From positions 14,818,001 to 14,882,000 of the forward strand of contig OX467082.1 in NCBI GenBank assembly GCA_950106755.1: DNA of 64,000 nt, given 5' to 3'. A program made the position numbers and the translations under genes. This DNA comes from Climacium dendroides. Its lineage: Eukaryota > Streptophyta > Bryopsida > Hypnales > Climaciaceae. Positions 27,060 to 38,809 of the stretch are shown one piece after another. The notes beneath the pieces were generated by a model. It searched no databases. It was given only the letters and a program-made list of their open reading frames with translations, and was not told the DNA's origin. Each line of letters starts with the position of its first letter. Position 1 is the stretch's first letter.

Positions 27060-27074
27060 AAAAAAAAAAAAAAA
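27060..27074 (+). repeat. Poly-A tract
   Basis: A run of As preceded by TGTACAGTCCAGT. It might be the tail of a retroposed sequence, but no body was recognised. Confidence 0.5.
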
Positions 27075-27189
27075 TTAATGACTGTGTGCAGCTCAGGAAT
27101 GTTCGGAGTTGATGGGGCATAATATCTGACCCCCTTTCAGTTAAATCAAAATTAATCAAAATTAATTAAATTCATAATAACGGGTTAAG

Positions 27190-27707
27190 ACAGTCATTAG
27201 CCTCTGCCGCTGAGTTGGCGCGGGGAGCTTTGTCAGCCCCGCGGGCCTATCACCGCGCGTCGTCCCCACCTGAAAGGCTGCCGCCCTCCCCATTTCTTCC
27301 TTCTAGCACCCGCATTGGCACGAACGCCACGAACCCCCCCTGGCTCCTCTCTTTGACCTCTGCAAATAATCCCCCCCTCCCTCCATCGCCACCACCTAAA
27401 ATATCTCCCCTCCACCGCCATCGCTGATTCTCCAGCTCGCCTTAGCTTCTTTCCTCGCCCAGATCGACCGTCTGTTGCGCCTGTACGAGTCCCGCAAGCC
27501 ATCCCTTGCAATTTGAGGTTCTCTGGGGCAATTCCGGCGACTGAAATGGGACACTCGTGGTGCTGATGTGTTTTTGTTACAGAGGATGGCGATCGAGTCG
27601 GGAAGAATCAGTGGGGAGGAGTGAGGGTGTGGCATAGAGGGAGACCAGGGCAGTAGGGGCGTTAGTTAGGGTTTGCTCAAGGGGCGACGGGGAACGAAAG
27701 GGGCGTC
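27190..27707 (+). promoter_or_regulatory. GC-rich promoter and 5' leader of the cysteine oxidase gene
   Basis: Composition jumps from AT-rich to strongly GC-rich at about 27200 and stays so up to the ATG at 27708. A telo-box-like GTTAGGGTTTG lies about 40 bases before the start codon (near 27665). No TATA box could be fixed. The open frames here on both strands are composition effects. Confidence 0.55.
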
Positions 27708-30136
27708 ATGGCTATGGCGTCAGCGCCGGCGGTACAACGGTTGTATGACGTGTGTAAGAAAGTTTTTACGTCGACGAGTGTTCCGTCTGAAGCGCAGGTT
27801 TCGAATGTTCGTGCCGTTCTTGGTACATCCGGCCGTCCGCTCATTCCTTTGACTGTGGAAGTGGAAAAATCTCATCTTCTGTCGCGGTTACGTGAAGTTT
27901 TGATCGATGGAGAGTAGCGCAATTTTTTTGTTTATTAAATTCTTTTTTTTCGCGAGGTGTGTGTGTATCTGCTTTGCTCGATCAGCATGAGAATTCGTGT
28001 CATACCGTGGTTTTTAGGTGATTTTTTTGTCATCTTTTTGATGTATTAGTCCACACGGCTGGGATTTACAGCGAAGTGTTTGTGCAATTCGATTTGGGTC
28101 ATTTTGCTCTGGAATTGGTGTCTTTTGTGTTGTGAAAGGTACGGTGGTCTGTTAGTTTGGAAGGAGAGAATGTATTTGATGAAGTTCGGCTGCTTGTCGC
28201 TTAGACGATGGATCTGTTGGTTGCAGATAATATTAAACCTCAAGACCTTGGATTGACTGAGCAGCTGAATCGAGGTGATCGAGGTTTCGGTAACGATGGT
28301 CAAGGGAGTTGGCGTCAAATGAAGCCTCGTTCCAGATATGCACCCCCAATCAGCTACCTTCATCTCTACGAGTGTGACCTTTTTTCGGTATGATTCAGAA
28401 CCAATTCTGTGAAAATGCAATAGATCTTTAGGTCATCAGGCTCTGTATTCGTCCAAGCATATGCATATTTTCGTTCTATCATTCCAATCTCTGGAATTTT
28501 ATAAGAGTTCAAAGTCTACGTCTATCAGGAAGTGAGTGTTGGGCACGCATTTGGGTGACATTGCTAATAACGGCTAAGTGCTTTACACTTCTTAATGTCG
28601 CACATTTCGGTACATTTGTGGTTAAGAGTACAATGTGGAGGTGTTGTTATACTTATCGACTCTTTGCACCTGTGAAGATGGGCGTTTTTGTTCTACCCAC
28701 GTCTGCGAGTATACCTCTCCATAACCATCCAGGCATGACGGTCCTCAGTCGCCTGCTCTATGGAAACATGCACGTGAGGGCTTACGACTGGGTAGACCCG
28801 CATGATGAAAACTTGAACAGAAATCCAACAATAGGTATTTATTTTCTCTTTCCTGTTGCAATTACTGGATAATATTCTTGTATTCTTACATTATCCAGAG
28901 GGAATTGTTCCTAGAATTATTCCTCGTAAAGTAAGGTGTGGGTGCCTCTGCCCTGAATTTTTGGTCTCGCTGACGTTTTTATTGCTTTTATATACCCTTA
29001 AGCATCGTCTCTGAAGAACTTGTAAGTTTCGTTTCCTGTTCTGTACAATCCTACTAGAATATCAATCAGTCCGGTACATTAAGTTGTAATAGAGGTAATC
29101 ACAGTAGACGGCTGTAAGTAGGAACCTAACCATCTAAGTCTCTATCACCAAGTGCATTGGTTCAAACTTCTTGTCAAATTGCTTAGTTTTCGATACTGAG
29201 ATGGATGTCATTACATATCAGTACGAGAAGTGTGTGGCTCTATGTATCTATAATGTGTGTTCTCTAGGTATTAACTGTACTGGGGGGTGATGCAGCTAGA
29301 GAAGCAAAATTGGTGGTCGATCATGTCCTGGGAGCTGAACAAAATGGAACAGACCCACCCCATGCCTCAGCAACCGAGGTGCTGTACCCAACTTCGGGCG
29401 GTAACATTCATGCGTTTACTGCCCTTACACCCTGTGCCGTGCTGGACGTGCTTGCCCCACCATATTCACCCCCAACTGGTCGACACTGCACTTACTACCG
29501 CGCCACTTCGAATGATGGTGAGTAACGTGTTCTTAACCCTCCTTAATTGCAATGCCTCGGGGGGACAAATGTGCTTGTAAATGTATTGACATCTGTTCAC
29601 AACTTGACATTTGGTAGTTGTGCTAGCAGATTTGTATACAACTTGAAACTCTTGTAATTTGCAATTACAGAATGTGGAATTAGTTAAGGGTTGAATGTAA
29701 TTTTTGTTCCTCGTTCAATCTGAATCTATTAAATTATATAAGAAGAGGACGCAGTGGCAGGAGTCAATTTATGCTGTATTCATCCAAATTATTGCAGTGA
29801 AGCCTTTTTTGGCTTTAATGAACTCGGTGATTCTAATAAAATACAACGCTATCAATAATAATTCACAAGTTATTATCTAATGAGCTGCGGTAGGCACTAG
29901 TTTTGTTTTTGGTATTTAAGTCCAGAGTCAATAAAAATAAAATTCTGCTTGGGCATTTTGAGTCACTCATTGATTCAATTTCTTTTCTTTTTCTTTTTTT
30001 GGTGTGAGCAGGAGTGGCGCAACAAAGCGGTCAACCGGGGGTGATCGAGTGGCTTGAGGAGTTCAACCCGCCTGATGACTTTGTGGTGCAAAGAGGTCTG
30101 TACTTGGGCCCCAAAATTATTCCCAGCTACAACTAG
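27708..30136 (+). CDS. PCO: Plant cysteine oxidase (PCO/ADO-type thiol dioxygenase), complete, five exons
   Basis: PCOs use O2 to oxidise an N-terminal cysteine, feeding targets such as group VII ERFs and VRN2 into the Arg/N-degron pathway; they act as oxygen sensors. Exons 27708-27822, 28227-28387, 28678-28834, 29296-29517 and 30012-30136 join at GT..AG sites, keep frame, and give 259 residues. [93 protein letters not shown] and LYLGPKI follow the PCO family from end to end. The iron ligands expected in the family are present: His107 and His109 in the HNH motif and His183 in NIHAF. The acceptor at 28226 was preferred to the upstream TAG because only it keeps frame and restores RAVLDNIKP. Substrates are inferred from the family. 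Confidence 0.96.
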
Positions 30137-31849
30137 AAAATTCGTTATCAACTTAATTCTGCCAATAGAATTGGGACTCAAACTTTACTCTACTTGCTTT
30201 TTTCACTGTTGAAGCGACAGTAACTTCGAATCTGTCAGCGATCGCAGTTTGTGATATCATCAAATTACTCGAAGTAGGGTTGCCATTCTAGTAAAATCTC
30301 CCTTCTCCATTTACATCCTGATGCTTTGAGTGAGAAGGAAAAATGGGTAGGCAGTTGGAATGAGTATTGATCGAATTACCTGTTATGTAATGTAATCTGC
30401 TAATGTATGTGAATCCGTCTAGTTTTGACTGGAACTGGAACTGTTATCCACTTTGAGCCACGATTCTTAGCAACCTTGTGAATGGGTGCCTTGCAATAAT
30501 TTCCTAGGACGGTACTCTCTGTGTGAAGAATTTTTTTGGAATAATATCTGGGTCCATTTCCACGTGTGGATAAGGATTATCACATCAGAGCCCACCCCTT
30601 CCTCACGCTCGAGCTGTCAAGCCAGTTGAAAGAGATATTTAGGAACCTCAAAAGTATCTTGCAACAAGACAGGTGTCCATGTTGATGAGTAAACTCAACT
30701 CAATTCAACAAGGCCAGCCAGGGTGAGTGCGGAGTCTGTTGGTCACACAATTTTTCTTTGTACTGACAACCAGATGATTTTCATGTGGTGTACGCAGTTT
30801 TGATAACGTTATATTCAAATCATTATGTTAAGTCATATTAGTTATTTTTTGCTTTTATATGGGGTTTCGTTTCAAAGAATTGAAATGCATATGGTGTATT
30901 TTAGCACTTTTGACTGTATGTTTTTAAAATTGGATTTTGATGATCAAACTAACTTTTTTTTTTACAATTGAACAAATCTACACAAGTTTACTCAAGTTTT
31001 CTCAAGTTTACTTTTATTCTACTTGAAAATTTCAATATTTCCTAAAAATGAGTTTTATTAGAGTTATTCTAAAAGTCTTGAAAGTCATTTTCTCTTCAAT
31101 TCCTAAATTGTCTATATAGTTATGGATTGCCTCGAATTTTTAATCAACATATATTTCAATAAGTATTTTTTCTAAAATATTTTTTTGAAATACCAACAAG
31201 GCATGATTGTATGCAATCTAACTATGAGGCTATATTCTTCTGAAATTGAAGTTTAGGTTTCACTTTTCACAAAAAGATGGAATCAAGCACAAATTAGCAT
31301 CTTAGTGGTGTGAAGAAACTTTTGAAAATCTCCACCTAGTAGTTTGAACAAATTAGAAAATTTTCTTTTAAATAAAAAATTATTTTTTAAAAATTTCAAA
31401 AAACCAAGATTATAATGAAGGAGGTAACATCCATTTTTCTTTGAAATTTCAAAATATAAGGGAAGATATGTTTGATGTCTAAAATATTAAGCAAAATAAT
31501 ATAAGAGTTTGATTTATGCCCCATGATATAGAAATTAGGCTTACAATTGATGTTCTATATTTGAATATAGACTTGTGATAAATTATTATATTTTTCTATC
31601 ATATTCTATATTTGATATGATTTTTTTATTCACTATATCTTTAAGAATTTACTGTAATATAAATTTTTTAAAATATTATAATTTGTAGATAATTAAGATT
31701 TTATATTCTAAATAGAATAATATAAGATATAGTAGAAAAATAGAGTACATTTGAAGGATCATTTAAGATATAGTTTTCATTTTGTGTTTCTATTTTGATT
31801 TGGTATGTATAAATCTATTTTATAATTCATGGAGTACATCCTATGTTAA
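30137..31849. other. 3' flank of the cysteine oxidase gene, then AT-rich spacer
   Basis: 30137-30780 keeps moderate GC but has no domain-bearing frame. 30780-31849 is AT-rich with nothing recognised. A triple AGTTTACT/AGTTTTCT run near 30985-31015 is a minor tandem repeat. Confidence 0.5.
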
Positions 31850-32072
31850 CCCTTTAACACCAAGTTGGTAACCATGGAAATCAGCCCTTTTGGAACCGTG
31901 AGACATCATCTAGTTTAAAAAACCCATAAATATTCATTGGGAGTCAAACTATTGTAGAAGATCTCCCCTTTCCACCCCTAATTTGGGGGATGGAATAGTT
32001 GCATTTCTATCCTACACAAGAGAATTCCTTGTCATTCATCGGACAAATAAAGTCTGCCGTGTCATTTATGGG
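31850..32072 (-). repeat. Repeat family R1, copy 6, nearly full length
   Basis: It starts with GTTAACCCTTTAACACC and ends with ATTTATGGGTTAA, the clearest pair of inverted short ends in the family. Inside, on the minus strand, are GATGAATGACAAGGAATTC, GAAATGCAACTATTCCATC and GATCTTCTACAATAGTTTG. Confidence 0.85.
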
Positions 32073-32880
32073 TTAATGCTCAAATAGACCATGCTCTAAT
32101 GGTACAAAAAATAATTGTTTGCTAAAAAGTATAAAGCTCTAATAATGCACTAAAAAGCCCTAGGGCACCAAAAGTGTCCTCATATAGTTTCAAGTCCAAT
32201 TCAAAGTGTTGTAACTTTTGCATACAATGTTTGTATACAATAAAACTTGTTAGGAGTTTTTATTCTCTCTTCTAGTTGGTAAAGTTTTTAGACCAATCCA
32301 AGATGTACTAATTTTTTGTAAGCCAATTGAAGTTCAAAGGTTCAATTTGAGCTCACCAAACTTCATTTGATGGCTGCAACTTTTGGAGCTTGTATCTCCT
32401 TCATCCATTGTTTGTTATCAATAGAATTTGTTGGGTTATGTTTCCCTAGCAATTTAGTTTTTGTGATAAAATTTTCATGACAATCCAAGTTGTTTTGAAT
32501 GTTTGGGAGCAATTTGAAGTTCAAAATTCAAACATTTTTGGATTGTAGTGAACTTTAGTAGCTTCTTTCTTTTTCATACAATGGATATTTCTAATTATAT
32601 TTTGAGGGAAAGTTGTGCATACTACTGTAGTCTAGTTTGCGTGGATAAAATTCATATCTATCCAAGAAGTAGTGAGTGACTCATAGCATTTTAGTAGTAG
32701 TAGTTTTGCCTTTGATATGTTTTTTGCAACTTTTCTTGCTATTTTTTGACATTTCAAAGCCCCTTTGGAGACACAATGAACCAATTGAGTGATATTTTCT
32801 TTCACCAATATGTTTGTATGTTGATTTTGAATCACATTATAGTTTAAAGTTTTTTCATTTGAGTACGTTTAGTAATCAAA
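32073..32880. other. AT-rich spacer, nothing recognised
   Basis: Several sub-blocks recur loosely (..TTGTAACTTTTG.., ..GCAACTTTTGGAGC..). They suggest old duplication, with no gene. Confidence 0.45.
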
Positions 32881-32946
32881 TTTCACCTCCAAATGTGTTG
32901 CTACAAAAATTTCACCTCCAAATGTGTTGCTACAAAAATTTCACCA
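32881..32946. repeat. 29-bp tandem duplication
   Basis: TTTCACCTCCAAATGTGTTG CTACAAAAA occurs twice in a row, followed by a third partial TTTCACC. Confidence 0.95.
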
Positions 32947-33814
32947 TCCTTTTTCAATATGAAAACATTATAATCTTGCAATCTATGTAGCCAAATAACT
33001 TCAAATTTGATTCACATCATCTACAACATGTACACTATAAATTGTATGGTTGAAATTTCTATACAACCTTGGTGATATTTAGATCCATAACACTTCAATA
33101 GCAATGATGTTTTTGAACCCCCAAAGACCTTGGACTTTAATTTATGGGTCAACAACTAAAAGTTTGTATTATTTTATAAAATCTACTTAAGACTAATTCC
33201 TAAAGGACCAAGTATGCCGGTTGTAAGTGATGCACGTAAAATTGACTCCAATTAATTGTTGTGAGCTTCAACCAATACTCTTGTGCTCCTCACATACCCA
33301 GACTTTGATTTACTTTAATCCTGTTATGCCGAGCTGGTCATGGTGAAAATCAGGTTTTTTTGTACCATGTGCATCATCATTTGCTTAAAAAAACACTAAA
33401 GAACACTTCATTACAAAAAAATTGAGCCCTGTAGAAGGCTGTTAAGAAGATTTGTTGACCGTCTTTAGTGGTTTTTAGAAGTGCACTGTTCCCCTATATC
33501 CGCTCAATTTGAAAGACGGATAGTGGATGATCGGGCTCAAGAATGAATCATCCAGATGAAATCACAAATCCTACTAGTGCCACAAGTTTGGAATTGCTAA
33601 ACCATACTGACAACAATTGATTCACTTCTACACATCACATTCACTAGCAATAAGGACTGCCTTCCCGTAGACAAAATGATGTAGAATATTCTACACCATT
33701 TCATCCCGAGATGGTATGGTGTGGAATATTCTACACTCATTAAAACTAATGCTTTAGTTTCCTCATTGTGATTTGAACACCTTTCATGATTTGTGGATTA
33801 AGAGTGAGAAGACA
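32947..33814. other. Intergenic DNA with a partial R1 copy
   Basis: 33330-33430 resembles part of R1 (CCATGTGCATCATCATTTGC). 33675-33740 contains two GTAGAATATTCTACACCA-type palindromes. No gene is seen. Confidence 0.45.
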
Positions 33815-34410
33815 AATCTTTATATACATTTTGGGTGGTAGGAGGTAAAACAAACAATGTGGGATAAATAAATTAAAGTTAGTAGGAGTTCAACCGCTTA
33901 TAGTAAAGTCAAATTAAAGCAAGAATTCTATTTAAAGTAAAATTTCAGGTCTCATTTAGTTATAGTAAAATAAAAAATTTAAAAAAACTTTAAACTAAAA
34001 AAAGTTGGAAAATCTATTTAAATTTCATCTCCAAAAATCCGTTTCATATTTCAAAACTTCAATCAAAAGTTATGGACATTTCAAAGAGGGGTTGGAAGGG
34101 ACATTTTACATCTTAAAACATCCTCTTTAAATTATGTTCTTAACTTTTGATTGAAGGCTTGAAATATGAAACGGATTTTTGGAGATGAAATTTATATAGA
34201 TTTCTCAACTGTTTTTAGTCCAAAGTTTTTTGAAAAAAGTTCTTCTATTATGAGTAAATGAGGTCTAAAATTCTACATAAACATAATTTTGACATTTTGA
34301 CAATAAGCGGTTGAGCACTCATTTTCAAATTATCCCATATCCTTTGAGGATTCATGTTGAAAACTCAATTTCAATATAAAAATGACATCTCCAACCTTCA
34401 CTTCCTCAAA
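33815..34410 (+). mobile_element. Foldback element family F, copy 2 (best preserved)
   Basis: The left arm has AATTTCATCTCCAAAAATCC GTTTCATATTTC and TCAATCAAAAGTTATGGAC. The right arm has the reverse complements AACTTTTGATTGAAGGCTTG and GAAACGGATTTTTGGAGATG. The centre is GAGGGGTTGGAAGGGACATT. Complementarity extends outward through AGCGGTTGA / TCAACCGCTT. The outer ends are asymmetric: GGGTGGTAGGAGGTAAAACA on the left and TTTCAATATAAAAATGACAT on the right. No open frame is present. Confidence 0.88.
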
Positions 34411-35204
34411 TGTTTCCTACTGAATTCCTTCATAAATCTACCAAAGTTGTTTTTTAGATGGGTTAAATGACATTGGGATTTTGATTTAAAGGATTCTCAT
34501 GGTGTTTGGCATATCATCTTAATGTTTCTTTGAATATTTGTTTGGTTGGTCTGAGATTTAGAAGGGAAAAAAAAGTGTAAACCATATGTCTACTGCCACT
34601 GACAGTCCTGGCACGTGGGGAATTAATGGACCATAGGTTTTTGAATTTTTCAAAGTTGTGCTAGCACTAGTAGTGTCAATTCAGACATGTACAGGCAGTA
34701 AACGGGCTGGCACTCTAAATCATTCCACCACCCCCAATTAGCAGCCCTCCCGTGGCTTCATTTTTTTTCTAATGATTAGAGGTCAAACTACTATGCAAGA
34801 CCTCTCTTTTTCACACAAAATTTTGGGTAGTTTGTAGCAACAACAACCTCAACTCCATCGCTAAGAGAATGGTTGGGTGACCCTTTGAAGCACCTAAACC
34901 CTATGTAGTGGAATAAATAGGGTTTAGGACTACAATGGAGTGTTGTGTAGGGTAAATATGAAAGGGACAATCCTATTACTAGCTAGGACCTTTTGCTTTT
35001 AGTAAGAAATAGGAAGGATCATTGACCATTCTTCTACTGATGGTTGATAAGGTCAGTTGCTACAGGTGTCTCCAAGTTCCAAAAATGAACACTTGCACTT
35101 TTGTCTTAAGGTAGGACCGAGGTTCATAAATGAACCATCTAAGAGCTGGAACTAAACTTTAGGGAGGTGAAACATCTTGAAATATTTTTCAGTAAATTTT
35201 CCTT
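34411..35204. other. Intergenic DNA with a short R1-like piece
   Basis: 34757-34830 carries GAGGTCAAACTACTATGCAA GACCTCTC, a partial R1 match. 34840-35160 has moderate GC with no gene recognised. Confidence 0.45.
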
Positions 35205-35440
35205 GAAAGACAAGTAGAATTGCCATCTAACCCAAGTCGTTTTATATTTTTTGGAGCTTTATGAAATTAGTTACAAAATTTTGAAGTTGAAATGGCATAG
35301 GGCTCTAAAATGGCTCACCTCCTAAAATGTTCAGTGTTTGTACATTGTTGAAGGCTATGAAAAAGAAACATGTACAAACAGTGTACATTTAAAGAGGTGC
35401 GCCATTTTAGAGCCTAAGACACTTTAGAACCTCTTACCTT
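35205..35440 (+). repeat. Dispersed repeat, copy B, containing a hairpin at 35301-35414
   Basis: It is the partner of 7465-7705. Inside it 35301-35343 and 35372-35414 form two 43-nt arms that pair with about six mismatches around a 28-nt loop. The arm sequences start GGCTCTAAAATGGCTCACCT and GGCTCTAAAATGGCGCACCT (the second read on the minus strand). Confidence 0.8.
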
Positions 35441-36049
35441 ACATAAAAAAATTCTATGTAAGGATGGATCTTTGGCTGCTGTTAGAGTTAATAATAAAGT
35501 TTGTCTTGTGTTTTGTGAACTTGTGTCAGAAGAAGGTGTAACTAAAAATAGAATGAAACAAACACGGCACCAAACTCAATCAGACCTGAGTTTGGGTGCT
35601 CCATGAAGTTGGATCTTGTGTTTTTTTCCAAACTCCGTCTCTTGATCCTACCTTGCACACACTTTTTTCATTAACTCTCTACTGTCCTTCTTTCATTACC
35701 TTCCCTACCGTCTTTTTAAGACTAAAGGTATGTCCCCACTTGGCGTTTGGTATCATTGGTTCTTAAAAGATAATAGTCTACACAAAGACCAGCCTGTATT
35801 TTATGGAGACGCATTTATTGCATTGGTTCGGTGAAAATTGATTCTAAAGAATTTATACAGCATTCAGATATGAAATCATAACATTCAGCAACCTTCACAG
35901 AAGTTACCTTTTCCTCTCCAAAGTTCTCATCCATCCATCTCACCAAAATGAAGAATACTTCAATATCAATGTCCTTTGACCATCTTCCCAAAAACAATTG
36001 ATGGTAAAGTGAAGGGATTGCTTCTCGGATATTTGTGGGTTGTAGGAAG
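35441..36049. other. Intergenic DNA, no gene supported
   Basis: A 60-codon minus-strand frame (35815-35997) carries no recognised domain. Confidence 0.45.
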
Positions 36050-36640
36050 GGGATGTCATTTTTATATTGAAATCAATTGACCATCATGAAACTTCAAAGG
36101 TTATGGGATAATTTGAAATTGAGAGCTTCACCACTCATTGTGAAAATGTAGGAACTATGTTTGAAGTAGAATTTCATACCACATTTAGGCATAGTATTAT
36201 TAATTTCTTCAGAAAATTTTGAATTAATAGAAGTTAATAAATCAAGTTAACTTCCATCTTCAAAAATCCGTTTGTAATTTTGAATCTCCAATCAAAAGTT
36301 ATGATCAAATTTCTGAGCAGGGTTGAAAGGGACATTTTCTTGGACATTTTCAAACATCCTCTCTGATTTTTGTGCTTAACTTTTGATTAAAGGATCAAAA
36401 TTACAAAATAATTTTTGGAGATGGAAGTTGACTTGATTTATCAACTTCTACAAGTTCAAGGTTTTTTGAAAAAAATAATTCTACTATGCCTAAATAAAGT
36501 TTGAAATTCTACTTCAAACACAATTCTTGCTTTTGCTTTTGACTTAACTATGAACGGTTGAGGTCCTCTTAATTCTCATTCAAATATCCCACATGGTTTG
36601 TTTTACTTACTACCACCCCATATGTACATAAAAACCTTGT
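36050..36640 (-). mobile_element. Foldback element family F, copy 3 (opposite orientation to copy 2)
   Basis: The arms contain CTTCAAAAATCCGTTTGTAA and its partner ATTTTTGGAGATGGAAG, with AATCAAAAGTTATGA pairing to AACTTTTGATTAAAGGA. The centre is GCAGGGTTGAAAGGGACATT. The outer end ACTACCACCCCATATGTACA matches the reverse complement of the left end of copy 2, showing the inverted orientation. Confidence 0.85.
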
Positions 36641-37410
36641 ATTCATCCTAGAGATCAATGTTTGAGTGTGTCTCTTCAATTTAAGTTGTAGTGCTCTTCG
36701 GATGAAAGCCACCACTCTTTCCTAATCGTCCATTTGAGGTCCCTTTAACTAAGACCAGTGTGCACTTCCTAAAATCCACATTTTCAGGAAATTCAGAAGC
36801 TTTAATTAGATGATTTTAGTAGTAGTGGTCTTTGTACTGCTCTTACCTCGATGCCACATCATTCGCCACGTTGGTTCGGTGAATACCAAGCAACGCAGGT
36901 GCGAATGCGCTGTAAATTCTTCATGTAATATTGCTACCTAAGAACCCTGCTAAGACCAAGTGTGGACGTACCTTAAGCATCAATTTCTTAAGTATTCGGC
37001 CGTGCAAAGAGGTGCTCCTTGAGCTTTGTGTCAAATGTTGACAACCAACTTTCATTTTCAAATCGAAAATGCATGAATTCTACTCCATTTTTTTTCCGTG
37101 TCAGAGCACTTTTCATTCGTGAAAAGGACACAAATAAAACGTCCCTAGGGTTGAATTCAATGCCATTCAATGGGCATGCTCATCAACCACTCATTTTGGA
37201 CTAAATCGCATTTAGCAAAGATAGAAACCATCTATTATAATATTATGTTTTTCATTGTATTGGAAGCAATTCAGAGCGCCAAATTGTGGCATGCAACTTC
37301 ACTAATTTCTAAAACTTAGACTGAACTCATTGGTATCACAGGGAGATTGTTCTTGTTTCCCTTACACTTAGGAGTTACATCTAAAGTTTCTCAGATGATT
37401 TTGCACCCTG
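36641..37410. other. Intergenic DNA, nothing recognised
   Basis: Short open frames on both strands at 36988-37204 overlap each other and have no domain. Confidence 0.5.
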
Positions 37411-37996
37411 GGGGTGCACTACAAAGGAAGTTCATGGATGAGGAGCGACTAAATTTTGGACCCCCTATATTATATATCCTAAAATTTTATTTTATTTTTC
37501 TTAAAAAAATATGAATAGATTTTCCTACTTTGAAAGTTTATGTTTTGAATTATTGGTATTTTTTTATGTTAATAATAATTAGTTACAAATTTTAGAAGAA
37601 AAAAGATACACTATAAAGCTAAAAATAACTTTCACACCCCTATATTATATAAGAGAAAAAAATGAAAAAAATGAAAAAAAAATTCTATAAAATAGCTTTC
37701 TATTAAAAGTATATTTTGGCTAAATATTGATACAATAGTCATTTTCATGTGATCTCTATAAATATTTTAGTTGAAAAACATACCATTTTAGTTCATTTTT
37801 CAATCCTTTCTAGACAATATATCACATGTTATTTAGGATTGAAATTTTTGGCAATAGAAACCTATAGACATTGTTAAACAAAGCTCAAAATTGTAGGTTG
37901 AAATTATAGTTTATTAAAAAATAATTAGAAAAAATAGAAATGGATAATTTGGGTTTGGTCGCTCCTCACCCATGAACTTCCTTTGTAGTGCACCCC
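37411..37996. mobile_element. MITE of 586 bp with about 43-bp terminal inverted repeats
   Basis: The left end GGGGTGCACTACAAAGGAAG TTCATGGATGAGGAGCGAC is matched, with one clear mismatch, by the reverse complement of the right end. The inside is AT-rich and non-coding. CACTACAA is reminiscent of CACTA-type ends, but the target-site duplication could not be fixed, so the superfamily is open. Confidence 0.88.
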
Positions 37997-38223
37997 TTAG
38001 TTTTGCACTAGGACAGTAAGAGGGGGGCCGAGAATCAGGAATTTTTGGCCATCGGGGGAAGTAAACCACTCAAACCAGTGGCCTAGCTTTTCACTGTTGG
38101 CGAACTATAAAGCAGTCGAGAGTGGCAATCCAGAAACCAAAGATCATCTCATGCGAAATATGTTTCATTTTGCGGGGTGCCAGCCTTCGAAGTGCCCAAT
38201 TTATAAATCTCCGCTCATAACCT

Positions 38224-38447
38224 AATAATGCTACATTTAACTACTTCTGGACTTTTGAAAGTCCACAATTCATAATGGTCATTGAGAGATGCATCAAAAG
38301 ATCAGTTCAAAACATCAAGAGATCTATACCAACATCAAAAGATCTCCCAATCTATACAAACATCAGGAGATCTCCCGATGTTTTGAATTTAGTGAATAGT
38401 TCAAAATTCAATGAATAGTCCATAAGTAGTTAAATGTGGCATAATAC
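38224..38447. mobile_element. Small MITE, about 220 bp, possible TA target site
   Basis: The ends TAATGCTACATTTAACTACT TCTGGAC and GTCCATAAGTAGTTAAATGT GGCATAA are inverted copies. A TA dinucleotide can be placed on both sides. The inside holds further self-complementary AGATCTCC/GGAGATCT blocks. Confidence 0.8.
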
Positions 38448-38809
38448 ATGAAAAGAAATTGACCTTAAATCACAGCAAATGTCAATTTCCTTACATTGGA
38501 GAAATTCCGCAACTTTGGGCAACACTTTACAGGGCACAAGGGCCCGGAACCCGAATCTTTACTGATCCTAATTTTTGGTGTTCTGTTCATACCATTCCTA
38601 ATTTTCGTTGCTTGTGCATAGTTATCAGTCCTAGATGAATGCCCCAATTTTGGGCACCCAAACCAGAGCCAGTTTATTGAAACTGACGAGAACGAACAGC
38701 TGAAACAACCAAACCAATACTTGTACTTAATTATATCTGGGAGCCACACATGCTGCGCATTATGTAACTGTAGAAAATACAAAACAGGGAGGGTACGTAC
38801 AAGCAAGCA

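Noticed and set aside
27215..27635. Proline- or arginine-rich frames upstream of the cysteine oxidase
   Set aside because: They arise from the GC-rich promoter/leader and lack domain or splice support.
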